Shown in pieces: positions 22,730-35,727 of a stretch of DNA of 64,000 nucleotides. Below the pieces are notes generated by a model. It was not told where the DNA came from. It was given only the letters and a program-made list of their open reading frames with translations, and searched no databases. Position numbers and translations under genes: made by a program. The first letter of the stretch is position 1, and every line of letters begins with the position of its first letter. This DNA comes from Rhododendron vialii (Eukaryota > Streptophyta > Magnoliopsida > Ericales > Ericaceae). The stretch is taken from NCBI RefSeq assembly GCF_030253575.1, contig NC_080569.1, forward strand, positions 9,243,501 through 9,307,500, given 5' to 3'.

Positions 22730-24279
22730 TAAATCCCCATCTCCTCCAACCTCCATAGCCGACTCTCTCTCTCTCTCTCAACCCATAAATCCCCATCTCC
22801 TCTTCAGTCCTAATTGGAAAAACAAAACCCAGTTCACAAACCCTTTTTTTTATTGGCAAAATCCAAAACCCAGTTCACAATCTAGAGATGGAGATGATTT
22901 CAGTCCAAAACCCAACAAGTGCAGTGGTGTGATTTCAGACAAGACACAGTTTTGCCAAGTCCAGTGGTGCAATTTCAAAGAAATTCACTCCAACTCCGGT
23001 GACGGGAATGGCTCTGGCGAGGGGGAGCTCAGATTAGCAGCGGTGAAATGCAGGTATTTTGGTCATTAGTTGGTTTAAGCAAGGATAGGATGGTAATTTC
23101 GTATGGCTTGGGTACGGACTGGACTATGAATACCAAGTGTGAGAGGGTATTGGGAATCCCCCTACTATCCACCTTGCTAGTTCTAAGGACTAATAATCTC
23201 AACCTATTTTGGATTACCAAACATAGTATTAAATAATCCCTTGAGATTGGTAATCTAATCCCGACCCCCTGTAGGTTTATCAAACGGGCCCTCAGTGATA
23301 ACGGCAGCGATCGGCGGTGGATGGCGAATTGGCGACAAGAAGCAACGGTGGTTGCCGATAAAAAAAAAAGAAGAAGAAGCAATTGTGGTTAAGAGAGAGA
23401 GAGAAAAGGTTACACGATTAGAAAGTCGCAAGTAAACTTGTAAAGAGCATTAGAGGGAGATATGGAAGTATGGGAATTAAGGCTTCGTACCTGAAAGAAA
23501 AATCAATACTTATTTTTTAAGAATATAATTTCAAGTTCAAAAATTATGTATTTACGTAAATAATTTTTTTTATCAATATGGATCATAATTGATAAATCTC
23601 ATTAAGATCTTTAATACGGTGCAAAAAAAAATTGAAAAGTTATTTTTCATTTATATTATTTTTTAGTTTAAAAATGTGAAATAAGTACTAACTCTCTCCG
23701 TCCCCTTTTTAAAGTCCAATATTTCATTTTGGAATATCCCTTAAAAAGTGTCCAATTTGTAAAATTAGTGGGTAAAAATTGATACATTTTTTATTTTGTC
23801 CCTAAAAGTATATTCTATTTTGAAAAGTTAGTGAGTAAAAGTGTAATGATGATGTCTCTATAAAGGGTAAGAAAAAAAAAATAGAGGTAAAAATTGATAT
23901 GAAAGATATGATAATAATATTTTTTAATAAATTAGAATTACGAAGCAAAACACTTAAAATATGACAAATATAATATTTTTTAAAAAGATATTTTGAAATA
24001 CGCCTTACTTGAGAAGAAGAAGCTGTTGTCATCGGAGAAAGGAGCAAGAGAGACTGAAAGAGTAAAGAGTGGGAAAGTTTTTAGTACAGAGGATACATTT
24101 ATGTGGGAGGGACCCGGGGCCCGAGAGAAGTAGTACTACAATGGGTGGTTTTGCTTAATGACTAAGTAAAAACCCAGCTCAGCAGCGACATCAGTCATTG
24201 GCTCCGATTTTTTAGCCTTTGGCAGAAACAAGTTCAAGTTATTCTACTCATACGGATCTATCTCAAGAGTTGTTCTACT
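21670..24279. other. Spacer with duplicated blocks and simple repeats
   Basis: About 21960-22300 repeats 19205-19590, and 23405-23476 with 24005-24170 repeats 19645-19890. The second copy is interrupted at about 23477-24005 by AT-rich sequence that includes a CTCTCTCCGTCCCC word typical of one end of a MITE. 22590-22612 is a run of 23 C, with CT-rich tracts following. No gene supported. Confidence 0.55.
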
Positions 24280-24731
24280 CAGTGTTATTAATACCGTTCC
24301 GTACCGGCCGGTACGTACTATTTTTGACCAAATCCGGTACCCTACATCTCTAATTTCGTTCCGGCTCAAATACCGGTCGGAACCGGCCGGTATCGGACAT
24401 ACCGGTTGGTACCGGACAGTACCGGGCAGTACCGGACTATTTTTAAATTTATATAATTTTTCAAGTACCGGACAATACCGGACGGTACCGGGCAAATACC
24501 GGATAGTACCGGGAAAATACCAGGCAAATACCGGACGGTACCAGACAAATATCGGATTTTTTATTTTTTTATTTTAAAAAAGTGTATATTATATTATAAA
24601 TTTTTTTTAAAGTAGGAAAATAACACTAATAGCGATCAATCCGAAACGGTACCCGGTATTTGACTGGTACCGGTACGTACCGTACCAGTAGAAAAACCGG
24701 TACCCTGACCGGTACGGTATTCAGAACATTG
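24280..24731. mobile_element. hAT-like MITE rich in TACCGG words (452 bp)
   Basis: Ends CAGTGTTATTAATACCG and CGGTATTCAGAACATTG are imperfect inverted repeats. GTTCTACT occurs on both sides (24272-24279 and 24732-24739), an exact 8-bp duplication. The interior is a dense array of TACCGG-type words, which produces spurious repetitive ORFs on the minus strand. Confidence 0.85.
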
Positions 24732-26514
24732 GTTCTACTCATACCTATCCTCTCCACTTGGCCACTCTACCCTCCCTTATGAGTGTGATTGATGGGTTCA
24801 ACTCCAGTATTTTGGTTCCAGACGGCTTTTTGTTTTTTGTTAACAGTTTTGGTTTTTTTTTTTTTTTACATTTTTGTATTTTTGGACGGGTAGCATCCTT
24901 TTATACTTTGCTTTCTTATATTGTATATGATATGTTTATGTTCCTAAAAAAAAGGACTTTTTTTTTTTAAATTTGTAACTTTTGCATCAAACTTTTGCGA
25001 CTTATTAATTCGTTTCATTGAGAGAAATTGGAAAAGTAAAAAAAATTAATCGAAACATAATTTTTTTAAAAAGACAAATAAGTTTTTTTTGTCTATATTT
25101 TAAAAATTATGAGTTTCGATCATAATTTTTTATTTTTCCAATTCCTCTCGTTAAGATGAATTAATATAAGTCACAAAAGTTTGATGCAAAACAAACAAAT
25201 GCAAAAAAAAAAATTGAATAAAGACAAGAAAATAAGTTACTTAATTTCTTGCCAAAACCATCCTATATTATTGCCAGCAAAGTATGCTTGGAAATCACAA
25301 TTTTTTAAACTAGCGTTGTGTCCGTTTGATTAACAGAAAAAAAAAATTAAATTGGTATTTTTTTCGACCTCATGTATTGAATAGATACAACGCAAGTTGA
25401 TGAAAGAGATAGTTGAATTTTTCTCCGAACTCTGTATTCAATGCATACTAGCGTTGTTCCCATTTTATATAAACAGAAAGACATGTATCTACTGTTATGA
25501 GTTCAAATTTTGAAGTGTGAAAAAAATAAATTCCAATTAATTTGCAATTATGAGAAATGCAAGAAAAACATAGCTAATTTAGATAATTATAGCCACAAAT
25601 AGCATTCTATTTAGAGAGAGTGGGGCGACCAGCAAGATGGCTGAGAAAAGAGAAAAAGTAATCAGAAAAGACAGACGTTAGGTTTAGGAATTTTCCGTCA
25701 TGATCGATGGTCCGGGCGGCTGGATTTAGGTGTGTGGATCTGTTGTTCCTTGTAGGTTTTGGATTCGTTATTGTTTGCTATTTTTTGTTGGTATTTGTGT
25801 GGGTCTTTCTCCCCTTCATGGAACTTTTTTTACCACTTGTGAGTGTTGTTGTGGCAGGTTTTCTATGTCGTCTTGTTGGCTTTTCGAGATTGTAGACGAA
25901 TCTTATCTATGTGAGATTTTGATTGTTCTTATATGAGTTTAGGCCTCTTTTGTGATTGTTTTTCTCCCTTCTTGAGGGTGGCTACACATTCCCGGTGTAT
26001 AATTTTTGTATTAATTAAAGTACCCTCTAAAGATTAAAAAAAAAGAAAAGAAAAAAGGCAACGTTATAAAAGTCAAATGACTAAAAGTGGCAAAAGCCGC
26101 AAAAAAACAAAACAAAACAAATGAAATAGTACAATCACGAATTGCTCCATAAAAAGATTCGATCGATCACCAAGGAAATGCTTCCCAAACAAACTAAGGT
26201 CCCTTCCACTTTCTCCAAAAAAATTTTTTTTAAAAGATAATTTTAAATTCAAATATAATGAAAATAAAAAATAATTTTTCGATTTTTTTTTGCACCGATT
26301 AAAAGATTTCAATGAGTTCTATCAAATAAGATCCATATTGGTATTATTTGCGTAAATATATAATTTTTAGACTTGAAATTACCTTCTTTTTGATAAATAA
26401 GATTAAGTAAGAAAGTGGAACGGAACCTAAAGCTATATGTATCACTAGCAATTCGATACCCCAAAAGCTCCTCTCCCTTTATATATTAGTCGAAAGAATA
26501 GATTATAGCTGACC
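24732..26514. other. AT-rich spacer with a foldback repeat
   Basis: 24976-25192 is an inverted repeat (left TTTGCATCAAACTTTTGCG, right complement) of a family also seen as one arm at about 28690-28800. 25690-26045 is G/T-rich and ends in an A-rich tail, possibly a retroposon 3' end. No supported gene. Confidence 0.45.
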
Positions 26515-28597
26515 TCCACGGAGGCGGCTCTACGTAGATGGTTGCATGGTCAACTGAACACCCAAAGAATTTTTTTTTTTAGAATAAATGTAAAAATTAT
26601 GTGTTAGTTTTTGTTGACCACCCAATTCAAGTATCATTAAACACCCAATTCTAATAGTCTTGAACATCTAACCCAAAAAAAATTAAATACCCAACCAAAA
26701 ACTAGTTGAACACTCAATCACATCCAAATTACATGCAATACATTAATCCAAATAATTTGAACACCAAACACATTATCTCAAATAAAGCTCCTAATCATAA
26801 TTAAAACATTGAAAAAAGTAAGAGAAAATAAAGAATCTATTGGTGTAAATATTACACTCTGTCGTCTCTCTCCATTTTTATTGTCAATAGTCTAAATGTG
26901 TTAATTTCGTGTAACATCCATTAATTTTAGTATTTATAGCCCTTTTTGCCGTTTGGAACAAAATGGAAAAAAAGAAAAGAGATGGTCCCACATTACCATG
27001 TCTTGGACGTGTGGCTGGAGAGAAGGTGACTAAAGTAAATTGCCTGGACTTTATTTTGACACCTAATATCCACTATTGACATCTCATGCTTTAGGAAGCC
27101 AATATTACCCAAGAGGCAAGAGTCTTCTTGTTCTATTTTGCTGTGTTGTACCGATAAAATCAAGAGAGATGTTAGTAAATATATTCATCTAATTGGTGTG
27201 AGAGGTGGAAGAAAACAGTAGACTCTTAAGAGTTGAAAAATTAAAAAGTTCAGATCATTTGGGCTCCATAAGGATCTGATGGTAAGATGGAGTTTGGTGA
27301 CAATGGAATTTCGGTATATAGTTCACAGTGCTAAGATTGTGTATTCAATGGCCATGATCATGATTTGAGATACCGAAAAATGTGCATTACATTCTAAGCT
27401 AAATCTCTTTGTAAAGTGTGTTATTTGATTCTCTCATATTTGTATTCATTTGATGTCCAAGTTTCTTGATTCGATTATTGTCACTTCTTGTATCATGACA
27501 TAAAGAAAATATTTTGCTGAAAGCCATGGAATAGATTGGTACATGTACAAGTCCACCGAGTCAAAGAGTTATGAAAGATGTACGATAAACTATCCTACGG
27601 GGAGTCTAGAATGTTTATGGGGCCCAAGTGCCCAATACAGATGTTGACCTGAGTGGTGCATGGCATGTTACCGAGATGAGCCAGGTAAGAGGCTACAAAT
27701 GAAAACGTTTTGAATGATCCTACTTGATTTGTTATCTCGTTTATTGAGCATATTCTTATTGCTAGTCATGTTAATTGTCCTTGTATTGCATATACTACCC
27801 GGGGGTTTTATATTTGAGAAATGCTAAGTACAAAGAAAATGGGCAAAGAATTGACCCTTAAAGTGTACATGAACGGCTCAGATGCACTGCACACTGAATC
27901 TGAGCCGTTTATGTACACTTTAAGGGTAAATTCTTTGCCTATTTTCTTTGTCCCTAGCACTCCTCTTTAGAAATCTGTATCATTTTGGAGGTTTTAGGCC
28001 CACCATGAATACTTCTGCTGGAGACTTGTAATTGTTGGAGATGTATTTATTTGAGGCAATGTAAAAAATTCGGGTCATCATATTTCGCACAATAACTATA
28101 TTTTTTTTGTTTAGTTAGCTTATAAAATTACGGACAAAGCTTTAAAAAAAACTCAACTACGTTGCAAATCCCGTTAACTTGAATAATATTCTTCGAATTT
28201 AAGACCACGATAGAACGACATATTTTCGAGAAGGTCGGCCCCAATATACTCGCTACAATTTCTTTCAAAAGGCTTTTAATAGATTAATACGTCAATTAAA
28301 CGTTGGCACAAAATATAAAAACTCGTCTAGGACAACTGTAAAATTTTACCATCTTCATTCTCGAAACACTGTCTACTATGCAACTTTCAAAAAAAAAATT
28401 TGTTAAAAAAATAGTATATATATTTAAGTTCTCATTTCGCTTGGTCGTTAATTTTTTTAGAATAGAGGTTATATTTTTTTACTGCATTATTTATACAACT
28501 ATATGAGATTTTGTACATATATCATTGGTTAATAGATCAGCTAGTAGAGCTAAGGTAAATCATGAACACCCTACTTCAAATTCCTAGAGCCGCCACT
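26515..28597. mobile_element. Non-autonomous DNA element of about 2.1 kb
   Basis: The diverged copy of the 21261 repeat is split here: GCTGACC precedes and CTAGCTGAACAATCC follows. Ends GGCGGCTCTA and TAGAGCCGCC are inverted repeats, and flanks CTCCACGG and CACTACGG match at 6 of 8 bases, suggesting a hAT-like 8-bp duplication. The interior is AT-rich with GAACACCCAA words and no transposase. It contains the MITE at 27816. Confidence 0.6.
27816..27965. mobile_element. Foldback MITE (150 bp)
   Basis: Arms GAGAAATGCTAAGTACAAAG and the complement of the right end pair over about 68 bp, including CCTTAAAGTGTACAT and ACGGCTCAGAT. Flanks TTTATATTT and TTTAGAAAT agree at only 6 of 9 bases, so the duplication is weak. 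Confidence 0.7.
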
Positions 28598-28838
28598 ACG
28601 GCTAGCTGAACAATCCAGTTTGTACAACAATATTACGGGTGGGTTTGGATTAAAAAATTGAGTGACTTATTTTTTTTGTTATTATTCAAATTTTTTTTGC
28701 ATCAAATTTTTGTGACTTATTGATTCGTCTTGACGAAAGGAATTGAAAAAATAAAAATTTTTGATCGAAACTCATAATTTTTTTAATAAAAACAAAAATA
28801 AGTCGATAAGTCGAAACATATTTTGACTTTCTGCACAC

Positions 28839-30071
<1,233 letters not shown>

Positions 30072-30410
30072 GAAAAAAACAAAATATCAACCACCATGCA
30101 ACGAGAACTAGGAAGTGCCATCTGAGGCAACTAGGCAAGGCAAGTAAGGTTTGAGCTCTGAACCTCCAAATTTTATTTAAAATTAGGGGCTGCTCCTAAT
30201 TTAATATGGTGATATAATAGGTAAAAAAAGAAGAAGTCTATTTAACCCAAAATGAAGAGCGCTCATTTTTTTCAAATTAACAGAGAATCAAAATCTTTGT
30301 CAACTATGAAAGAATTTATTGCCTTCCCTAAATTGAATAAAAAATAATATTAAGGAGCTTTTCGAATTGATCGGATTTTTGTAGAGCAGTACTACTAGTT
30401 TTATTAGGTG

Positions 30411-30829
30411 ATCCGGACCAAAGGTAAGAGGACCCAAGAAACGTTTTTTTTTGGGGTTTTTTGGTGTGCTAACTTGCTTGGACTATAAAAGCAAAGTTAG
30501 GGTTGCCTCCCATTGTAACGTTGTTCATCTTTGGGTGCTGTTAAATACAACTGCGAATTTTTTTTTTTGATCCGCAACAACTGCGAATTTGTTACATATA
30601 GCTAATTCATAAAAGGAAATTTTTATATTCCTTCTTATGAAGTGGCTACATATAACAAATTCGCAGTTGCAAATAGCCTGGCCCTCATCTTTTCATCATA
30701 GTGAAACCACTCAACATCCCGTGGAGTACGATTAGGCAAATTGTTTAAGTCGGAACCACGTATATCGCGTGTCTTGTCCTTTCGATTGCTTGTTTCTTTT
30801 GCCTGTGTGTTTGTTCTCTTGCCCTAACA
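30411..30829 (+). repeat. 5' LTR of the first copia element (truncated, carries a MITE)
   Basis: Matches the 3' LTR from TCCGGACCAAAGG to the end GCCCTAACA, but the first part is absent and the sequence abuts the AGGTG target duplication. Includes the TATA-like ACTATAAAAGC near 30480. Confidence 0.85.
30533..30684. mobile_element. MITE inside the copia 5' LTR (152 bp, 8-bp duplication)
   Basis: Absent from the 3' LTR, where GTTGTTCATCTTT runs straight into CATCATAG. Flanked by TCATCTTT at 30525-30532 and 30685-30692. It contains a strong hairpin (30578-30669) with arms CAACTGCGAATTTGTTA. Confidence 0.8.
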
Positions 30830-30830
30830 A

Positions 30831-30844
30831 TTAGTATCAGAGCC
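30831..30844 (+). other. Primer-binding site of the first copia element
   Basis: TTAGTATCAGAGCC, one base off the usual TGGTATCAGAGC initiator-Met type, directly after the LTR end. Confidence 0.75.
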
Positions 30845-30851
30845 AGGTTGA

Positions 30852-31687
30852 GTGGGAGCATCGATGGCAGGAGAAGAAGGAAAAGTAAACGGAATCGAAA
30901 AGTTTGATGGTTCAGACTACGGATATTGGAAGATGCAAATAAAGGATTATCTGTATGAAAAAAGCTTGAACGCACCGTTGGAAGGGAAGAAACCGGAAGG
31001 GATGAAAGATGAAGACTGGAAAACCCTAGACAGGAGAGTATTGGAGATTATTCGTTTGACGTTGACGCGAAGGAGAAAACCGTTGCGGATATGATGGCGG
31101 TCTTATCAAGTATGTATGAGAAACCCTCGGCGAACAATAAGGTACATCTCATGAAGAAGTTATTTAATCTTAAGATGTCGGAAGGCGCTGCAGTTGCCAA
31201 CCATCTTAATGAGTTTAATACTATTACAAATCAATTGTCTGTTGTTTCAATTGAGTTTGATGATGAGATACGTGCCTCGATTGTTTTGGCTTCCTTACCC
31301 AATAGCTGGGAGGGTATGAGAATGGTTATTAGCAACTCCGCTGGCAAGGTGAAACTCAAATACGATGACATTCGAGATTTAATCTTAAGTGAGGAGGTTC
31401 GTAGGAGAGATGCAGGAGAATCTTATCCATCTAGTTTGGGTTCCGCTTTGAATACCGAGACTAGGGGTAGGAGCCAGAATAGAGATTCTAATAGAGGAAT
31501 GTCGACGTCACGGAAGGGAAGGAGTGGGTCAAAGACCCTTCTACATGAGGTTCAGTGTTGGAACTGTAACAAGATGGGCCACTATAGGAGAAACTGTAAG
31601 CAGCCAAAAAAGCAAAATAACGATTCTGCTAATGTGTTGCTACTAAAAATCAGGATGCTTTGCTTCTTTCAGTTGATAGTCCGATAG
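30852..31687 (+). pseudogene. Copia gag (frameshifted)
   Basis: The first frame (ATG at 30864) carries IEKFDGSDYGYWKMQIKDYL, the typical copia gag start. It stops at 31094 and the next frame (31091-31687) carries the rest, ending in a zinc knuckle CWNCNKMGHYRRNC. A small indel near 31060-31090 breaks the gene. It would form the particle shell. Confidence 0.85.
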
Positions 31688-32943
31688 ACTCTTGGGTGTT
31701 GGACTCAGGAGCTTCGTTTCATACCACTGCACACCAAAAAATTATCGAGAACTATGTTGCTGGTAATTTTGGGAAGGTGTATTTGGCTGACGGTGAGGCG
31801 TTGGATATTGTGGGTATGGGAGATGTTTGAATCAGACTACCGATTAGGTCTTTATGGTCACTACAGAAAGTCAGACATGTTCCGAATTTGATGAGAAATT
31901 TGATTTCTATGGGACAGCTAGATACAGAGGGTCATTCAATCTCATTCTTCAATGATCAGTGGAAGATTACAAAGGGAGCATTGGTTGTGGCTTGTGGGGT
32001 CAAGATAGGGACGTTGTACATGACGCAGAGCACAAGGGATATAGTTGCAGTTGCTACTGCAAGTTGTGATGTAGACCTTTGGCACCAAAGATTGGGTCAC
32101 ATGAGTGAAAAGGGCATGAAGGTACTTCTTTCCAAGGGTAAACTTCCAGGGTTGAAATCGGTTTAGTTTGACTTGTGCGAGAGTTGTGTTTTTGGGAAGC
32201 AGAAGAAGGTTAACTTTCTCAAAAACTGCAAGACTCCAAGGTCAAGGAAGTTGGAGTTGGTCCACACAGATTTGTGGGGTCCCGCTCCTGTTAAATTGTT
32301 TGGTAGGTTAAGATACTATATTCGTCGATGACTCAAGCAAGAAGGTATGGGTTTATTTTTTGAGAAATAAATCTGATGCCTTTGAAACTTTTATGAAGTG
32401 GAGAGCTTTGGTGGAGAATAAAGCCGGCCTAACACTGAAATGTCTAAGGTCAAATAATGGAGGTGAGTATGAGTACAAAAAGTTCAAGGAATATTGCGCT
32501 GTTAACGGGATTAGGATGGAGAAAACCATTCCGGAGACACTACAGCAGAATGGTGTGGCCGAACGCATGAACAGGACTTTAAATGAGCGAGCAAAAAACA
32601 TGAGGCTGCATGCTGGGTTGCCAGAAACTTTTTGGGCTGGGCTTACTTGATAAATCGAGGACCATCGGTTCCTTTGAATTTCAGATTGCCCGAGGAGGTT
32701 TGGAGAGGAAAGGAGGTAAACCTTTCATTTCTTAAAGTTTTTGGCTGTGTTTCATATGTTCATGTTGATTCTAATGCTCGTAATAAATTGGAAGCTAAGT
32801 CTAATAAGTATTTTTTTATTGGCTATGGCGATGAGGAATTCGGCTATCAATTTTGGGATGTGCAAAATCGAAAGATTGTAAGAAGTCGAAATGTGATATT
32901 CAATGAGCAAGTTATGTACAAGGATCATGATAGGACAGAATAG
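31688..32943 (+). pseudogene. Copia protease and integrase (broken)
   Basis: Protease active site WVLDSGASFHTT lies at about 31690-31725. The pre-integrase zinc region follows (LWHQRLGHMSEKGM near 32080, CESCVFGKQ near 32176). The integrase core is split into frames 32360-32650 and 32632-32943, with SNNGGEYEYKKF and NGVAERMNRTLNERA readable. At least three frame changes and stops (for example TAG 32164-32166) make it non-functional. Confidence 0.85.
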
Positions 32944-33059
32944 GTTGATTCTGTGCTAGAGGTTGAAAGAAAGGATGTGATCGATTTGAATGAGCTATCT
33001 GAGGGTTTTGTTCCAGACAGCAGCCAGGAAGATGAAGAGATTGTTATTCCGCAAGAGAG

Positions 33060-35092
33060 ATGAGTACGCCAACTAGTGCTGTCAGAAGGTTGTCTTCCAG
33101 GGTTAGCAAACTACCACGGCATTTTTCATCGTCTTTGTACTACATATTGCTCACTGATGCTGGCGAACCAGAGTATTATGACAAGGCTTTGCAGAATGAG
33201 AGTTCAATCAAGTGGGAGTTGGCCATGAAAGACGAGATGAACTCTTTGTTGACAAACTAGACGTGGGAGTTGACAGAATTGCCAGCCGGTAAGAAAGCTT
33301 TTCATAATAAGTGGGTTTACAGATTGAAGGAAGAGCACGATGGTAGCAAGCACTATAAGACTCGACTAGTAGTCAAAGGCTTTCAGTAGAAGGAAGGGAT
33401 TGATTACACCGATATTTTTTCTCCAGTTGTGAAGTTGACGACAATACGGTTGGTATTAGGGATTGTTGTTGCTAAGGATTTGCATTTGGAGTAGTTGGAT
33501 ATGAAGACTGCGTTTCTCCATGGGGATTTGGAGGAGAACATCTACATGCATCAGTCACAAGGCTTCGCAGTTAAAGGGAATGAGAAGATGATTTGCAAAC
33601 TGAGCAAGAGCCTGTATGGGTTGAAGCAAGCTCCGAGGCAATGGTACAAGAAGTTTGACAGCTTCATGTGCAACAATGGGTTCAAACAGCTGGAGGCGGA
33701 TCATTGCTGTTATACCAAGGGGTTTAGCAAGTCTTATGTGATTTTGTTGCTATATGTTGATGACATGCTTATCGCATGGTCTAATATTGGGGAGATTAAC
33801 AAAGTGAAGAAGGCGTTGTCGAAACAGTTTGCAATGAAGAATTTGAGAGCGGCTAAGCAAATCCTTGGGATGAGAATAATCCGAGATAGAGCAAAGGGGA
33901 CTTTAAAGCTATCACAGGCCGAATATATCAAAAAGGTGCTCAAGAGGTTTAGCATGGGTGATGCAAAACCTGTTGGAACACCTTTGGCTAGTCATTTTAG
34001 ACTAACCAAGGATCAGTCACCGAAGACAAACGAGGAGCGGAACTACATGGGTAAAGTTCCGTATACATCAGCGATAGGGAGTCTTATGTACGCTATGGTT
34101 TGCACACGTTCTGACATTGCGCATGCAGTGGGATTAGTGAGTAGGTACATGAGTAATTCAGGGAAGTAGCATTGGGAAGCAGTGAAATGGATTATGAGAT
34201 ATTTGAGGGGTTCTACATATGGAAAGTCTACCCTTACCGACCCAAAATCCCGATCGAAATCCCGACGCCCCGCCGGGCACACTCCGGCCACCAGATGTCC
34301 GATCCGAGCCGTCCAAAAATTCTATAAAAAAAATCGAGTGGGTGTATGCGGGAATAAACGGCTCCGACGGGTGTAGATAGCCGATTCAAATAATCTATTT
34401 TTGTGTTTGGATCGGCCAAAAATAAAGTACTTGGATCAGCCACCTACACACGTCGGATGCCGTTTATTCTTGCGTGGGCCCACTCGATTTTTTTTTATAG
34501 AATTTTTGGACGGCTCAGATCGGCCATCCAGTGGCCGGAATGTACTCGGCGGGGCATCGGGATTCTGATCAGGATTTTGGCCGTCGGGAAATGTAGAACT
34601 ACTGTAGCTTTACTGTTCTACATTTGTCTCATTGTGTTTCACACGGGCTGGCCTGAAGTTGCAAGGTTATGTTGATGTAGACTTGGCAGGTGACATGGAT
34701 AATCGGAAGAGTACTACCGGGTTTGTGTATACTTTGGGTGGTACAACTGTGTGTTGGGGCTCTAAGTTGCAGAAAATTGTTGCTCTCTCAACTCTAGAAG
34801 CTGAATATGTGGCAGTCACGGAACCTGAAAAGGAGATGATATTGTTGCAACGATTTCTGGATGAGTTGGGGAAGATGGCTGAGAAAGGAGTGTTGCACAT
34901 TGACAGTCAGAGTGCCATCTTCCTCTCTAAGAATCCGGCCTTTCATTCTAGAACAAAGCACATACAATTGAGGTATCACTTTATCCGTTCTTTGATTGAT
35001 AATGGATAGTTGATACTTGACAAGATCCGTGGTGCGGAGAATCTAGCGGATATGTTGACAACGGTTGTGATTGCTGATAAACTAAAGCTGTG
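33060..35092 (+). pseudogene. Copia reverse transcriptase and RNase H (stops plus MITE insertion)
   Basis: One frame from 33060 to 34169 encodes RT with LDMKTAFLHGDLEE, YGLKQAPRQWYKKF and LLYVDDM. It is interrupted by TAG at 33258, 33387, 33492 and 34167. RNase H resumes after the MITE at 34632-35009 with GYVDVDLAGDMDNRKSTTG and EAEYVA. Only TAG stops occur in the RT frame. Confidence 0.85.
34219..34614. mobile_element. Mutator-like foldback element in the copia RT-RNase H region (396 bp)
   Basis: GTTCTACAT occurs on both sides (34210-34218 and 34615-34623), a 9-bp duplication. The element is almost all inverted repeat: left GACGCCCCGCCGGGCACACT pairs with right AGTACTCGGCGGGGCATCGG, and GAGCCGTCCAAAAATTCTAT pairs with its complement. 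The outermost bases are more diverged. It splits a conserved codon run of the host copia gene. A related fragment lies at about 62448-62606. Confidence 0.85.
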
Positions 35093-35221
35093 CTAAGCTT
35101 CAGTTGGTCTCCAAGCTTAAGGTTGTGGAGATGGGTGTTGTGGGCATTGATGATAGATGGTGTTTGTTGACGACCATTGAAGTTTGGGGAGCGCCGTTGA
35201 TCAGTCTTCAAGTGGGAGAAT

Positions 35222-35647
35222 TGTTAGAATGTGAAGACGATCAGTTTTTGTGACCCTGGTTCAGACCACCATGAGACTGGTCCAGACCACCGCAAACAGA
35301 ATTCAGTTTTGAAGCTGCTGAAATTTTGGTCCGGACCAAAGGTAAAGCTAATCTGCTGAAATTTTGGTCCGAACCAAAGGTAAAGCTGGTCTAGACCAGC
35401 GGGACCCAAGAAACGTTTTTTTTTTTTTTTTGGGTTTTTTGGTGTGCTAACTTGCTTGGACTATAAAAGCAAAGTTAGGGTTGCCTCTCATTGTAACGTT
35501 GTTCATCTTTACATCATAGTAAAACCCCTCAACATCCCGTGGAGTACGATTAGGCAAATTGCTTAAGTTGGAACCACGTATATCGCGTGTCTTGTTCTTT
35601 CGATTGCTTGTTTCTTTTGCTTGTGTGTTTGTTCTCTTGCCCTAACA
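35222..35647 (+). repeat. 3' LTR of the first copia element (426 bp)
   Basis: Runs from TGTTAGAATG to CCCTAACA with matching TGTTAG/CTAACA ends, directly after the purine-rich AAGTGGGAGAA. Contains an internal tandem duplication of CTGAAATTTTGGTCCGGACC-type sequence (about 35318-35390). Followed by AGGTG. Confidence 0.9.
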
Positions 35648-35727
35648 AGGTGACATGTAGAAAGTAATGTTATGCAATATATAACAAATGGTTGGAAAGT
35701 AAATTTAAAGAAAGTAAATGGCATATG

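Larger units (their letters stand above)
30411..35647 (+). mobile_element. Ty1/copia retrotransposon (Tork/Tnt1-like) inserted in HSP70 copy 2 intron
   Basis: The 5' LTR remnant is 30411-30829, the primer-binding site 30831-30844, decayed gag-pol follows, then a polypurine tract (35211-35220) and a full 3' LTR 35222-35647. AGGTG occurs at 30406-30410 and 35648-35652. The paralogous intron of copy 4 (about 49850-49900) reads through this site uninterrupted, confirming the insertion. About 165 bp at the start of the 5' LTR are missing. Two later insertions sit inside it (30533-30684 and 34219-34614). Gag, protease, integrase, RT and RNase H are recognisable but frameshifted. Confidence 0.9.

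Noticed and set aside
22374..23299. Possible hAT element between two CAGTGATA words
   Set aside because: The right end looks like a TIR (GGGCCCGTTTGATAA type) but I could not find the matching left end.
24244..24548. Repetitive minus-strand ORFs with RYCPVLSGT-like repeats
   Set aside because: They are the translation of the TACCGG array of a MITE.
25707..25936. Hydrophobic plus-strand ORFs of 62-68 residues
   Set aside because: Overlapping frames both open in T/G-rich sequence; no start context or similarity recognised.
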